This document shows, piece by piece, positions 31,273-40,649 of a stretch of 64,000 nucleotides of DNA. The translations under genes and the position numbers were made by a program. The DNA is from Salinimonas chungwhensis DSM 16280. Its GTDB lineage: Bacteria; Pseudomonadota; Gammaproteobacteria; Enterobacterales; Alteromonadaceae. Each line of letters starts with the position of its first letter. Position 1 is the stretch's first letter. The notes beneath the pieces were generated by a model. That model saw only the letters and a list, made by a program, of their open reading frames with translations, did not search any database and was not told where the DNA came from. Location: contig NZ_KB899377.1 of the NCBI RefSeq assembly GCF_000378185.1, positions 372,001 to 436,000 on the forward strand. The letters run 5' to 3'.

Positions 31273-32324
31273 GTGTCGAAACTCCGGCTTGCCAGACCTG
31301 CAGCAATTGCCAATTGCGGGGCGACATCGTGCAGACGTTGAGCGTCAATTTTTTCACCAATTTGCATATTAGCGAACGGATTAAATATCTCGATATCCAG
31401 ACCCAGGTCCTGCTGCAGTGCATCGGTGAGCGCTGGCAGTGTCGCGCCCCCTCCGCTTAATAATAATTTGGATGGACGCTCTGCATGGGCGGTACTGATA
31501 TACATCTGCAGTGCCCGGTTAATTTGCTGGACCAGGTTGGCTGTGAAAATCGGCAGGGTTTCCTGTTGCCAATTCCCGGTCAGGGTTTTCGCCAGCAACT
31601 GTCTTTCTGCCTCTTCTTTGTCCAGCATCTGAATCACAGAGATATCCTGCACCAGCATGCCCATGCCAAAGGTATGCTCCTTGGCATATATCACTTCGTT
31701 ATTTTGCCAGACACAAACCTGCAGCAGCGTGGCGCCAATATTGATACAGCAAAGCCGTTCATCTTTACCAGCCGGATAAAAATGAGTAAGGGCATTGCCC
31801 AGCGCATAGCCCTCAATATCAACAACTTTGGGCTCAAAAGGAACTTCTCTGACAAGCGTAATACGGTTGTCTACCATATCTTTGTGCGCTGCTGATAACA
31901 GCACATTTACTTTACCTGCATGGCTTTTACTTGGCCCAAGCTCCTCAAAGTCCAGATACACTTCATCAAGGGGGTAGGGAATTAAGCTGTCAGCTTCTAT
32001 TTCTATCTGACCTTCCAGTTCATAATCGCTCTGGTCTGGCTCCATCTGTACTATCTTTGTGATCACAGATGTGCCGGAAACCCCAATGGCTACGTGTTTC
32101 CCTTTTACTTTAAGTGCTTTTTGTACTTTCTTGAGGGCCAGGCTCACCGCATCGAAATCACGGATTTCGCGTTCATTAAAGGCCTCTTTGTTGATCATTT
32201 CACAGGCAAAGCCCGCCAGTTTGCACTGGTCGCCGGATTTCTCAATTAGCACCGCTTTAATTTGACGAGTGCCTATGTCAAGGCCCACAATAGACGGCAT
32301 CTTTTTCCTAAACAACGATTTCAT
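31260..32324 (-). CDS. pilM: type IV pilus assembly ATPase-like protein PilM
   Basis: 354-residue actin-like (FtsA-fold) protein. VGLDIGTRQIKAVLIE forms the phosphate-1 loop, INIGATLLQV phosphate-2, and LLSGGGATLPALTDAL the adenosine loop. It is cytoplasmic and binds the PilN N-terminus. First gene of pilMNOPQ, with a 142-base gap to the divergent mrcA, the widespread arrangement. Confidence 0.96.
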   Translation of the reverse strand: MKSLFRKKMPSIVGLDIGTRQIKAVLIEKSGDQCKLAGFACEMINKEAFNEREIRDFDAVSLALKKVQKALKVKGKHVAIGVSGTSVITKIVQMEPDQSDYELEGQIEIEADSLIPYPLDEVYLDFEELGPSKSHAGKVNVLLSAAHKDMVDNRITLVREVPFEPKVVDIEGYALGNALTHFYPAGKDERLCCINIGATLLQVCVWQNNEVIYAKEHTFGMGMLVQDISVIQMLDKEEAERQLLAKTLTGNWQQETLPIFTANLVQQINRALQMYISTAHAERPSKLLLSGGGATLPALTDALQQDLGLDIEIFNPFANMQIGEKIDAQRLHDVAPQLAIAAGLASRSFDTWHM

Positions 32325-32466
32325 GGTGGTAACCGGTGATCCAAAGTTTGGGGTCTGCTTTAAATTAGAATCTTACGCACTTTTTTTGAATATATGGTTC
32401 TCATAAAAGCACGTACGTATAGAATATTAATCAATTGGGCATTTCGGCCTTGGTAATGAAGTCTTC

Positions 32467-35112
32467 GTGAAGTTTTTAAAATCCCTTTTAATTCTTACTT
32501 TTATCGGCGCTATCATCGGCTCAGCAGCCTTGATCGGTATTTATTTTTATATCAAACCAGACCTGCCCAGTGTCACTGTTCTGAAGGATGTTAAGTTGCA
32601 AACGCCCATGCGTATTTACACACGTGATGGCAAGCTCATCTCTCAGTATGGAGTTAAACGGCGGATCCCAGTGAAACTTGAGGAAGTTCCGCAACAAATG
32701 ATTGATGCGATACTGGCCACTGAGGACAGCCGGTTCTATCAGCATGCGGGGATTGACCCTATCGGAATTGGACGGGCTGCATTAAATTTGCTGGTAACGG
32801 GCGAAAAACAACAGGGTGCCAGTACGCTCACCATGCAGCTGGCCCGCGGTTTCTTTCTGACGCGTGAGAAAACTTACATCCGTAAGATTAAAGAAATCTT
32901 TATTGCCTGGCATATGGAGCAGTTGCTGAGCAAAGAAGAAATCCTTGAGCTTTACCTGAATAAAGTCGAGCTCGGCCATCGTGCCTTCGGGGTTGGTGCT
33001 GCTGCCCAGGTATACTATGGCAAACCCCTGCAGGCACTCAACCTGGCCCAAATGGCAACCATCGCTGGTCTGCCCAAGGCACCATCCGTGCTAAATCCAA
33101 TCAGCAGGCCAGACCGCGCGGTAGAGCGTCGCCGGGTGGTTTTATTGCGCATGCTGGATGAGCAGTTAATAAGCCGGCAGCAATTTGATGAGGCTAACGC
33201 AGCATCGGTGACCGCGAAAAAACATGGTGCTGAAATTGAGGTTAGTGCGCCGTATCTGGCGGATCTCATTTACAATGAAATGGTTGAGATTTACGGCAAA
33301 GAAGAAGCCGAAACCGGCGGATATCAGGTTTATGCCACCGCGCCCTCCCAAATTCAGGAAGCCGCTCAAAATGCAGTGGTCAGAAACCTGCATGATTATG
33401 ATGAGCGCCACGGCTACCGTGGACCGTTGGGCTATTTGTGGAATCAGCCTGAAGCCGAAGAAGAGACATTGCCGAAATCTCAACGTGACTCGTCAAGTAC
33501 ACAAAATGATGAAGATGAGCCGGTAGCCACTGCGCAAACCTGGAATCACCAGCAGATCGTCGATGCACTGAATGCTTACAAGCGGCTTGGTCCACTGGTG
33601 CCGGCAGTGGTCACTGAGGTACTGGAGCAGTCTCTAGAGGTGGTAGATGCTGACGGGCAGAAGCGAACGTTAACCTGGCAGAACATCGACTGGGCGCGCC
33701 CATATATTACCGACTCCCGTCAGGGTGACGAACCAGAGGTGGCTGCGGATATTGTTCGCGAGGGTGCGGTCATTCATATTCGTAAACAAGAAGGCCAATG
33801 GCGATTAGCTCAACTGCCCACAGCAAGTGGTGCATTGATCGCCCTGAATCCAAAAAATGGTGCAGCACAGGCAGTGATAGGTGGCTACAGCTTTTATGAA
33901 AGCCAGTTTAATCGTGCCACGCAAGCCAAGCGGCAGGTGGGCTCAAATATCAAACCCTTTGTTTATTCAGCCGCCTTACACAGTGGCTACACCACCGCCT
34001 CGATTATAAACGATGCGCCTATCAATCAATGGAATCAGGCGACGGGCGTGGCGTGGCGCCCTAAGAACTCCCCTCCGGAGTACGATGGACCTATTCGGAT
34101 GCGGGTCGCCCTGGGGAAATCCAAAAACGTGGTGTCGGTGCGTCTGCTGCGGGGCGTCGGGCTGGATAATACTGCTACCTACCTTGAACGGTTTGGCTTC
34201 GCCCGTGAAGATATCCCACGGGATGAAACCCTGGCGCTGGGGTCAGGCTCGCATACGCCGCTAGAGGTTGCCCGCGGCATGGCAGTCATTGCCAATGGTG
34301 GCTATCTAATAAACCCTCACTTTATCGATCGAGTGCTTGATGAGCAAAACACATTGTTATGGCAATCGGATCCTGTCTGGGCCTGTGACGAGTGCGATGA
34401 AGACAGCGATGAAATGCAAAACGATGTTGAGTCGCGCCTGGCGCAGGCATTGGATGTAGGTCTGGAGACCTCACCGGGTGAACCGGCCAAACGTCCGGCG
34501 CCGCGGGTTATCAGTGCGCAAAACGCCTTTTTGGTGGCCGATATGATGCGTACCGGTGTGCAGGCTAATGGTAGCTGGAATAAAAAAACCTATTGGATGG
34601 GGACCGGCTGGCGGGCAAAAAATCTGTTGCAGCGCAATGACCTGGCAGGCAAAACAGGTACTACCAACGATTCAAGAGACGCATGGTTTTCAGGTTTTCA
34701 AAAAAACCTGGTGGTAACGGCCTGGGTCGGGTTTGATGATATGAACCGCAATCTGGGTCGCGCTACCCGAAATCAGAACCTGATCAATCGTAATCCTGAT
34801 CGGTTCAACTGGATTGGCAACGCTATGATTGGCAGTGAAAGCGGTTCGCATGCAGCGCAGCCGGCCTGGATTCGGTTTATGCAGGTGGTGTTAGATGGAG
34901 AACCCGAGGCCGCCTTGCCGACCCCGGAAGATATTGTGCGGGTGCGAATTGATCGTACCAGTGGGAAGTTGACCCGGCGCACCGACCATACGACACTATT
35001 TGAGTATTTTGAAAAAGGAACAGAACCGACAAGTTATGTCAGAGATGATGATATTGTCGATCCTGCACAAGAAAATACAAAAAACGCGCCTGAGCCAGAA
35101 GAAATATTTTAA
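32467..35112 (+). CDS. mrcA: penicillin-binding protein 1A
   Basis: 881-residue bifunctional class A PBP: membrane anchor (about 7-29), glycosyltransferase domain with catalytic E86 in ATEDSRFYQHAG and GASTLTMQLARGFFL, an OB-like insertion (about 370-450), and a transpeptidase domain with S493 in VGSNIKPF and K729 in AGKTGTTNDSRDAWFSG. It builds and crosslinks peptidoglycan. The start is GTG with a weak upstream site (TGAAG). It is divergent from pilM, the order conserved in many gammaproteobacteria. Confidence 0.97.
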   Translation: MKFLKSLLILTFIGAIIGSAALIGIYFYIKPDLPSVTVLKDVKLQTPMRIYTRDGKLISQYGVKRRIPVKLEEVPQQMIDAILATEDSRFYQHAGIDPIGIGRAALNLLVTGEKQQGASTLTMQLARGFFLTREKTYIRKIKEIFIAWHMEQLLSKEEILELYLNKVELGHRAFGVGAAAQVYYGKPLQALNLAQMATIAGLPKAPSVLNPISRPDRAVERRRVVLLRMLDEQLISRQQFDEANAASVTAKKHGAEIEVSAPYLADLIYNEMVEIYGKEEAETGGYQVYATAPSQIQEAAQNAVVRNLHDYDERHGYRGPLGYLWNQPEAEEETLPKSQRDSSSTQNDEDEPVATAQTWNHQQIVDALNAYKRLGPLVPAVVTEVLEQSLEVVDADGQKRTLTWQNIDWARPYITDSRQGDEPEVAADIVREGAVIHIRKQEGQWRLAQLPTASGALIALNPKNGAAQAVIGGYSFYESQFNRATQAKRQVGSNIKPFVYSAALHSGYTTASIINDAPINQWNQATGVAWRPKNSPPEYDGPIRMRVALGKSKNVVSVRLLRGVGLDNTATYLERFGFAREDIPRDETLALGSGSHTPLEVARGMAVIANGGYLINPHFIDRVLDEQNTLLWQSDPVWACDECDEDSDEMQNDVESRLAQALDVGLETSPGEPAKRPAPRVISAQNAFLVADMMRTGVQANGSWNKKTYWMGTGWRAKNLLQRNDLAGKTGTTNDSRDAWFSGFQKNLVVTAWVGFDDMNRNLGRATRNQNLINRNPDRFNWIGNAMIGSESGSHAAQPAWIRFMQVVLDGEPEAALPTPEDIVRVRIDRTSGKLTRRTDHTTLFEYFEKGTEPTSYVRDDDIVDPAQENTKNAPEPEEIF

Positions 35113-35174
35113 CTCACTTTTGTACCTGAGAGGGCTCAGGGCAGAGATTGCCTGAACTAACATTCGGAAGAACA

Positions 35175-36866
35175 ATGTCCCAAGACGAAAACCGATATCT
35201 TTACATCCCCCATTCCGGGCCTTCATTATTAGAAACACCGCTGTTGAACAAGGGCAGTTCGTTTACAGCCCGGGAGCGAGCTTCATTCAATCTGACCGGT
35301 TTGCTGCCACCGCGCTTTGAAACCATCGAGGAGCAGGTCGAACGCGCTTATATGCAGTACAACACGTTTGATGACCCGCTTAACAAGCATATCTATCTTC
35401 GGGCTATCCAAGACAATAACGAAACGTTGTTTTATCGGTTGGTCCAGCGCCATATAGATGAAATGATGCCTATTATCTATACCCCGACAGTGGGGGATGC
35501 CTGTGAACAATTTTCTGATATATACCGCTCCTCACGAGGCTTGTTTGTATCGTGGGAAGAGCGTCATCAGTTGGATGATATTGTTCGCAATGCTACGAAA
35601 CGAAAGGTCAAAGTTATTGTAGTGACCGATGGAGAACGTATTCTTGGTCTGGGCGACCAGGGAATTGGTGGCATGGGGATTCCCATCGGGAAGTTATCGC
35701 TGTATACCGCCTGCGGTGGTATTAGTCCGGCTTACACATTGCCAGTGATGCTGGATGTGGGCACAAATAATGAAAAGCTGCTCAATGATCCTATGTATAT
35801 GGGCGCACGGCACCCGCGTATCGGGCAGCAGGATTACGATGAATTTATCGATATGTTCATCAAGGCAGTAAAGCGCCGCTGGCCCGAAGTCATGATTCAG
35901 TTTGAAGATTTTGCTCAACCCAACGCTATGCCACTGTTAAATCGGTATCGCGATGAAATCTGCTGTTTCAATGATGATATTCAGGGGACCGCAGCGGTGA
36001 CACTGGGGACTATTCTGGCGGCCTGTCGAATGAAGTCGCAGAAGTTGTCAGATTTAAACGTGGTCTTTGTCGGCGCTGGCTCGGCCGGATGTGGTATCGC
36101 TGAAATGCTGGTTCAGCAAATGCGACATGAAGGTTTATCTGATGAAGAGGCGCGTCGACAAATCTTCATGGTCGACAGGTATGGACTGCTCACCGAAGGG
36201 ATGAGTGATCTACGGGATTTCCAAAGCAAGTTGGCTACGCCGCTTGCGCAGATTGAAAGCTGGAGTTTTTCTGGTGAGTATGCGTCTCTGCTAGATGTGG
36301 TTAACTGCGTACACCCTGATATTCTGATTGGGGTTTCCGGTCAGCCCGGCTTGTTTACTGAGCAGGTGGTGAAGGCTATGAAGCTTAACTGTGAACTTCC
36401 TATCATCTTCCCCTTAAGTAATCCATCCCGCCAGGTTGAAGCAAGACCTGAACAGGTTATCGAGTGGACCGACGGTGAGGTGGTTATTGCCACGGGCAGT
36501 CCGTTCAAGCCTGTTGAGTATAAAGGGAAAACATTCCCTATTGCGCAATGTAATAACAGCTACATTTTTCCAGGTATCGGCTTAGGTGTCATCGCCAGTA
36601 AAGCCAGACTGATAAGTGATGAAATGTTGATGGCTGCCAGCAATGCGCTAGCGTCAGCATCACCACTGGCAAATACCGGCACCGGCGAACTGTTGCCCCC
36701 GCTGACCCAAATTGCTGACTTAGGCAGGCAGATAGCCTATGCCGTCGGCAGGGTTGCTATGGAGCAGGACCTGGCGCTTGAAATGACTGAGGAAGCCTTA
36801 ATGGAAAGTATCGAACGTAACTTCTGGCAACCGGAATACCGGCCTTATAAGCGTGTCAGTATTTAA
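35175..36866 (+). CDS. maeA: NAD-dependent malic enzyme
   Basis: 563 residues, like the E. coli SfcA type. It has [63 protein letters not shown] (metal-binding Asp), [12 protein letters not shown] (NAD fold), and [12 protein letters not shown]. It decarboxylates malate to pyruvate. GGAAG lies five bases before the ATG at 35175; an in-frame TTG at 35148 is less likely. A hairpin (CCTGAG/CTCAGG, 35126-35139) lies between mrcA and this gene. Confidence 0.96.
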   Translation: MSQDENRYLYIPHSGPSLLETPLLNKGSSFTARERASFNLTGLLPPRFETIEEQVERAYMQYNTFDDPLNKHIYLRAIQDNNETLFYRLVQRHIDEMMPIIYTPTVGDACEQFSDIYRSSRGLFVSWEERHQLDDIVRNATKRKVKVIVVTDGERILGLGDQGIGGMGIPIGKLSLYTACGGISPAYTLPVMLDVGTNNEKLLNDPMYMGARHPRIGQQDYDEFIDMFIKAVKRRWPEVMIQFEDFAQPNAMPLLNRYRDEICCFNDDIQGTAAVTLGTILAACRMKSQKLSDLNVVFVGAGSAGCGIAEMLVQQMRHEGLSDEEARRQIFMVDRYGLLTEGMSDLRDFQSKLATPLAQIESWSFSGEYASLLDVVNCVHPDILIGVSGQPGLFTEQVVKAMKLNCELPIIFPLSNPSRQVEARPEQVIEWTDGEVVIATGSPFKPVEYKGKTFPIAQCNNSYIFPGIGLGVIASKARLISDEMLMAASNALASASPLANTGTGELLPPLTQIADLGRQIAYAVGRVAMEQDLALEMTEEALMESIERNFWQPEYRPYKRVSI

Positions 36867-36882
36867 GTTTCTGGCATAAATT

Positions 36883-36910
36883 AAAAAAAGCGGCCTGGCC
36901 GCTTTTTTTG
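36883..36910. terminator. intrinsic terminator after maeA
   Basis: AAAAAAAGCGGC-CTG-GCCGCTTTTTTT, near-perfect symmetry, starting 17 bases after the maeA stop. The flanking A and T runs would let it act in both directions. Confidence 0.92.
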
Positions 36911-37272
36911 TATGTACTGACAGCCTGTTAATGGTTTGTCTGTATCTGGCAACATATTTTGCTTGCGCGCTTTTTCCCGCAATTGTCTGACCCGCCACAC
37001 CTTGCAAAATAAAGGCAAGTGATCCTGATGGTTATCCTGGTTAATAACTGAGCATCTGCCTGATCTCATGATAACGCTTACAGTCAAGTGTTGCAGGACT
37101 GCAACATTTGCTCTTTTGTAGCTATTCCATTCTTGCACAAAAAATATATAAGTTTATGAAAATATAGCGGTTTGTTGATGTGGCACAGTTGTCGCTTAAC
37201 CTTGGGCATACGTCAGGTCACGACGGCTTGTTGCTATAGGTGGCGGATTTACAGTAACGAAAGGAAACCGAT
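36911..37272. other. 362-base gap upstream of the DUF4382 lipoprotein gene
   Basis: No convincing gene. It contains the palindrome at 37089-37106 (separate entry), an AT-rich stretch (37136-37170) suited to a promoter, and AAAGGAAA at 37260-37267, the ribosome-binding site of the next gene. Confidence 0.5.
37089..37106. repeat. perfect 8-bp inverted repeat, operator-like
   Basis: TGTTGCAG-GA-CTGCAACA. The short spacer makes an RNA hairpin unlikely and fits a dimeric DNA-binding protein. It lies about 165 bases upstream of the lipoprotein start; the binding protein is unknown. Confidence 0.5.
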
Positions 37273-38259
37273 TTGTTGCACCTAGTACTGACAGAAAATG
37301 TAACTGTCCCTGTAATCAAGAAAAAGTTGCGTAATGCAGCGTGTTTGCCCTTGTTGTTTGCACTTGGTGCCTGTGGCGGCTCAGGAAGCGATAGTGACAC
37401 AGTCTCGGAAAATCAAAATACAGATACTGAGCGTTTTATTACAAACTTTACGCTCAACATTTCAGATGCCCCGGTAGATAACGCCTCAGAAGTGATGGTC
37501 TATTTCAGGGAAGTTGAGTTAATCGGCAACGGTGATCCCATCATCATTGATGTCAGCGACTCTACCGGTAGCCCGCGAATGATTGATTTACTCACGTTGC
37601 AGGGAGAGAAATTTGTCAATCTGATAGACGATTTTGAAATTCCCTCCGGCCAGTATAGCCACCTACGCATGGTTATTGAAGAGGATTCGTACATTGTTAT
37701 GGACTCGGGGACGTATCCGCTGTCGGTACCTGGACAAAAGCTGAAGCTTGATGGATTTGTTGCCGAACCGCAAACAGATCAGACATTCACTGTAGAGTTT
37801 GATTTGCGCAAAAGCTTAGTCAACCCGGTGGGGAAAAACGAGGTTTTTCTCAAACCCAGAGGTGTAAGGCTGGTTCGGAATGATACGGTCGGGACGCTAC
37901 TGGGGAGAGTATCTATGGGGCTTATAAATGACGCAGACTGTATGGTTAAAGCAGATGCGCATAGGGGCAATGCGGTGTACTTGTATGAGGGAATTGCGCT
38001 TGATACGTCTATGCTGGGTGATGATGCTGACCTTCAAAGCGGTGAGATTCGGCCTGTAACGTCAGCCAATGTTATCTATGACGACACCGCAGACACATAC
38101 AATTTTACTCTTGGTTATGTGCCGGCTGGCGATTATACCCTCGCATTTAGTTGTCTGGCGTACCAGGATGAGCCGGAAACAGATGAAGATTTTGAATTTC
38201 AGGCAGTTGAAGAAACGGTCGTCGTGGCGGGTGAAACAACCCCGGTGACATTCAACTAG
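37273..38259 (+). CDS. DUF4382 domain lipoprotein
   Basis: 328 residues. A signal peptide ends in the lipobox LGAC (Cys34), followed by GGSGSDSD. Residues ~55-195 match the DUF4382 type (LNISDAPVDNASEVMVYFREVEL, then LLTLQGEKFVNLID and LPSGQYSHLRMVI-like text). Its role is unknown; it is probably a surface or periplasmic lipoprotein. The C-terminal third has two conserved-looking Cys and a YVPAGDYTLAFSC strand. No ATG is available. The TTG at 37273 is chosen because AGGA lies seven bases before it and it gives a complete signal peptide. Confidence 0.78.
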   Translation: MLHLVLTENVTVPVIKKKLRNAACLPLLFALGACGGSGSDSDTVSENQNTDTERFITNFTLNISDAPVDNASEVMVYFREVELIGNGDPIIIDVSDSTGSPRMIDLLTLQGEKFVNLIDDFEIPSGQYSHLRMVIEEDSYIVMDSGTYPLSVPGQKLKLDGFVAEPQTDQTFTVEFDLRKSLVNPVGKNEVFLKPRGVRLVRNDTVGTLLGRVSMGLINDADCMVKADAHRGNAVYLYEGIALDTSMLGDDADLQSGEIRPVTSANVIYDDTADTYNFTLGYVPAGDYTLAFSCLAYQDEPETDEDFEFQAVEETVVVAGETTPVTFN

Positions 38260-38302
38260 CTAACCAGTTTGCGAGCAACGGAAGGCTCGCCTTTTATTTA
38301 AC

Positions 38303-38335
38303 AGGGCAGAGGCATGATGTGTCTGCCCTTTTTTA
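38303..38335 (+). terminator. intrinsic terminator after the lipoprotein gene
   Basis: AGGGCAGA / TCTGCCCT stem with an 11-base loop and a T6 run. A second small hairpin (GCGAGC 38271-38276, GCTCGC 38285-38290) followed by CTTTTATTTA lies just before it. Confidence 0.85.
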
Positions 38336-38404
38336 TAACCGCTCAACCAAAATCAGATATATCGCGTACCTAGCCTATTAGTTACTATGCGCAACGGAGC
38401 GATA

Positions 38405-39259
38405 ATGAGCAAAGAGAAAAGCCAATATACCCCGCCCAAAGTGTGGAAATGGGAAAAAGAAGACGGCAGCCAGTTTTCCAAAACTAACCGACCTTCGTCG
38501 GGCCCTACTCATGAAGAAGCCTTACCGGTCGGGGAACATGATCTTCAGCTCTACTCCATGGCCACCCCCAACGGTCAAAAAGTCACCATAATGTTGGAAG
38601 AACTGCTGGCAGCCGGCGTGAAAAAAGCCGACTATGACGCCTGGCCTGTGGCCATTGGTGATGGCGATCAGTTTTCCACCGGCTTTGTGGGTGTAAACCC
38701 GAATTCAAAAATCCCCGCTTTGATGGATCACTCACAAAATCCACCTATCAGACTTTTTGAGTCAGGCTCAATCCTTCAGTATCTGGCCGAAAAATTTGAA
38801 CGCTTTGTGCCTGAGGACCCTATTGCCCGCACCGAATGTAACAACTGGCTGTTCTGGCAAGTTGGTTCAGCACCTTATCTTGGCGGCGGTTTCGGCCACT
38901 TTTACGCCTATGCTCCCTATAGCATGAAGTACCCGATTGATCGCTTCACGATGGAGACCAAACGTCAGCTGGACGTGCTGGATAAGCATCTGTCGTTTAA
39001 TGAGTATATGGCCGGGGATGAATACTCTATCGCTGATATGGCGATTTGGCCGTGGTATGGAAATCTAGTATTGGGTAAGTTGTACGATGCAGCAAAATTT
39101 CTGCAGGTAGAGGACTATACACATCTAATGCGCTGGGCAAAGCAAGTCGCGGAGCGTAAAGCGGTGCAGCGCGGCATCATTGTGAATCGTTTCTGGGGTG
39201 ATGACGCCCAACTGAAAGAGCGCCACAAAGCCAGCGATATCGATAAAGCGATGAAGTAG
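38405..39259 (+). CDS. yghU: glutathione S-transferase, YghU type
   Basis: 284 residues that follow E. coli YghU closely: PPKVWKWEKEDG, NRPSSGPTHE, LYSMATPNGQKVTIMLEEL, NPNSKIPAL, RLFESGSILQYLAEKF, GGGFGHFYAYAP, and DMAIWPWYGN. These proteins bind two glutathiones and have disulfide-bond reductase or organic-peroxidase activity. GGAG lies six bases before the ATG at 38405; an in-frame ATG at 38387 is less supported. Confidence 0.93.
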   Translation: MSKEKSQYTPPKVWKWEKEDGSQFSKTNRPSSGPTHEEALPVGEHDLQLYSMATPNGQKVTIMLEELLAAGVKKADYDAWPVAIGDGDQFSTGFVGVNPNSKIPALMDHSQNPPIRLFESGSILQYLAEKFERFVPEDPIARTECNNWLFWQVGSAPYLGGGFGHFYAYAPYSMKYPIDRFTMETKRQLDVLDKHLSFNEYMAGDEYSIADMAIWPWYGNLVLGKLYDAAKFLQVEDYTHLMRWAKQVAERKAVQRGIIVNRFWGDDAQLKERHKASDIDKAMK

Positions 39260-39266
39260 AATCATT

Positions 39267-39288
39267 GGGGGCAACGCTGCTTGCCCCC
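39267..39288. repeat. GC-rich perfect hairpin after yghU
   Basis: GGGGGCAA / TTGCCCCC with a six-base loop, eight bases after the yghU stop. It has no T-run, so it is a transcript-end stabiliser or weak terminator at most. Confidence 0.5.
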
Positions 39289-39414
39289 TGAATAGAATGT
39301 TCTCGTATGGTGGATAGTGTCCAGTATTAATTTCTTTTTGTAAAAGGGTTCATACACAAACAGTAGGTCCACTGTGTTTAGCTTATCTTTTATCGTTTCA
39401 GGCGACTGTCATTC

Positions 39415-39814
39415 CTATTTATCCGGTTTTCGTTTTATCCAGTGGTTCGAAAACACGATGTATAAGCTAAAGATTAGGAGTGCGATAATTATTATCACGG
39501 TAAGATTGAAGGCTTCTGGATGTCGTTCTGCATAATATGTTGACCGTCCTTGCCATGAAATATGCCCTTCTGTGTATGCAATATATAGCTGATAAGTAAA
39601 AATAGAATCCAGCGAACAGCATCATGGCTTTTATATAAATAATTACTGCCATAAAACCTTTGTTGTGATATGCCTTCAGATTAGCGGGTTGCTTAACTCT
39701 GTCCTCTACTTTCTGACAGATTTTGAAGTATCGAAGCGGATGAGCGGCTTTATCAATTGCCTCCCGCGCTTCTAATAAATCTCTCAGGCTGTAAGTCGAG
39801 TAGTCTGGTTCCAT
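39415..39814 (-). pseudogene. frameshifted small membrane-protein gene
   Basis: From ATG 39814 the frame encodes a sensible start (MEPDYSTYSLRDLLEAREAID, AAHPLRYFKICQKVEDR). Later, in the +1 frame from about 39600, it gives an equally sensible C-terminal part: a polar segment (EGHISWQGRSTYYAERHP), one membrane helix (VIIIIALLIFSLYIVF), and a basic tail ending in TAG at 39415-39417. The uninterrupted frame instead runs into basic, low-complexity text and stops at 39467. One net shift between about 39590 and 39660 explains both. I do not know the family. A sequencing error or a programmed shift cannot be excluded. Confidence 0.55.
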
Positions 39815-40165
39815 TTCTATTCTTCCCTGGCGCTATATTACTAACGCTACCATGATCGTCTAAGAGTGGCGGTGCAATTTTATATCGCTACTCTGTTATC
39901 TGTGCCTCTGATTTGGCACTTTTCAACGCGTAGTCTATAAATACCTTTAGTAACGCCAAGTTAATATACCTATCTCAGTTTGACTATGCATATGCTTTAA
40001 ACCCTGCCGTATACATCGCTGAATTAACGGCTACATAGTTCCTACTTGCTGTGAGACCTATCTTTGCTGTCTGGCTATAAGAGACAACGAATTTGTGTAG
40101 TAGTGCGACCAGGCTTAGCCCGTCTCTCTACGATCGCCCTCAACGTTTATGAGGAGTGAGCAATT
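39815..40165. other. 351-base AT-rich gap, no gene seen
   Basis: This lies between divergent genes. It contains a TTGACT at 39977-39982 and several AT-rich hexamers but no clearly spaced promoter. GAGGAG at 40150-40155 is the ribosome-binding site of the following gene. Confidence 0.4.
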
Positions 40166-40630
40166 ATGCCAAAAATTGTCGATTTGACTGACGAGCAGTT
40201 CAAACAACTATTAGATGAATATTACGCCCCACCGGGTAAACGCAGCAAGATGACTCAGGATGAAGTGAAGGCGCTTGCTGAGCGACTTAACGATCTCATC
40301 AATGTTCCCATCATCGGCGAAACTACGGAAGAGAAGATTCTTATCAAGGTCGTTCTCAAAGTCGATGGCTTTCTGTATGACAGCTTGCCTAATGAAATTT
40401 ATGGCTTGGTCAGAAGTGTCGATAAGGGCCTTTCAGATGATGAAGCCACACGTCTGATAAGCAGACTGTCAGGTCTTGCGAATCAAAAAATCGATATTCC
40501 GTATTTACCGGAATCGGCAGAGTTCATCGCTATTCGTTTTGTCATTGGTGTCATCATCAACGCGGCGCGAAAAGGCTGGGATTTTTATAAAGCAAAGGAT
40601 GCAGACCAGTCTGAACTAATGGCAGCGTAA
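40166..40630 (+). CDS. hypothetical protein preceding a DUF2235 gene
   Basis: 154 residues, mostly helical and charged. A moderately hydrophobic segment (about 119-137, AEFIAIRFVIGVIINAARK) could be membrane-associated. I do not recognise a domain. A strong GGAG site lies eight bases before the ATG, and the DUF2235 gene starts 19 bases after its stop, so they form a two-gene unit. It could be an immunity or accessory partner of the hydrolase; this is inference only. Confidence 0.75.
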   Translation: MPKIVDLTDEQFKQLLDEYYAPPGKRSKMTQDEVKALAERLNDLINVPIIGETTEEKILIKVVLKVDGFLYDSLPNEIYGLVRSVDKGLSDDEATRLISRLSGLANQKIDIPYLPESAEFIAIRFVIGVIINAARKGWDFYKAKDADQSELMAA

Positions 40631-40649
40631 AATTGCAGGAGAAATCCTC

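Noticed and set aside
33400..33540. Acidic, poorly conserved insertion in PBP1A taken as a possible extra domain
   Set aside because: Class A PBPs normally have an OB-like, variable linker between the two catalytic domains; nothing beyond that is visible.
36881..37138. 85-codon minus-strand frame after maeA
   Set aside because: It runs through the maeA terminator, has no ribosome-binding site, and shows no recognisable domain.
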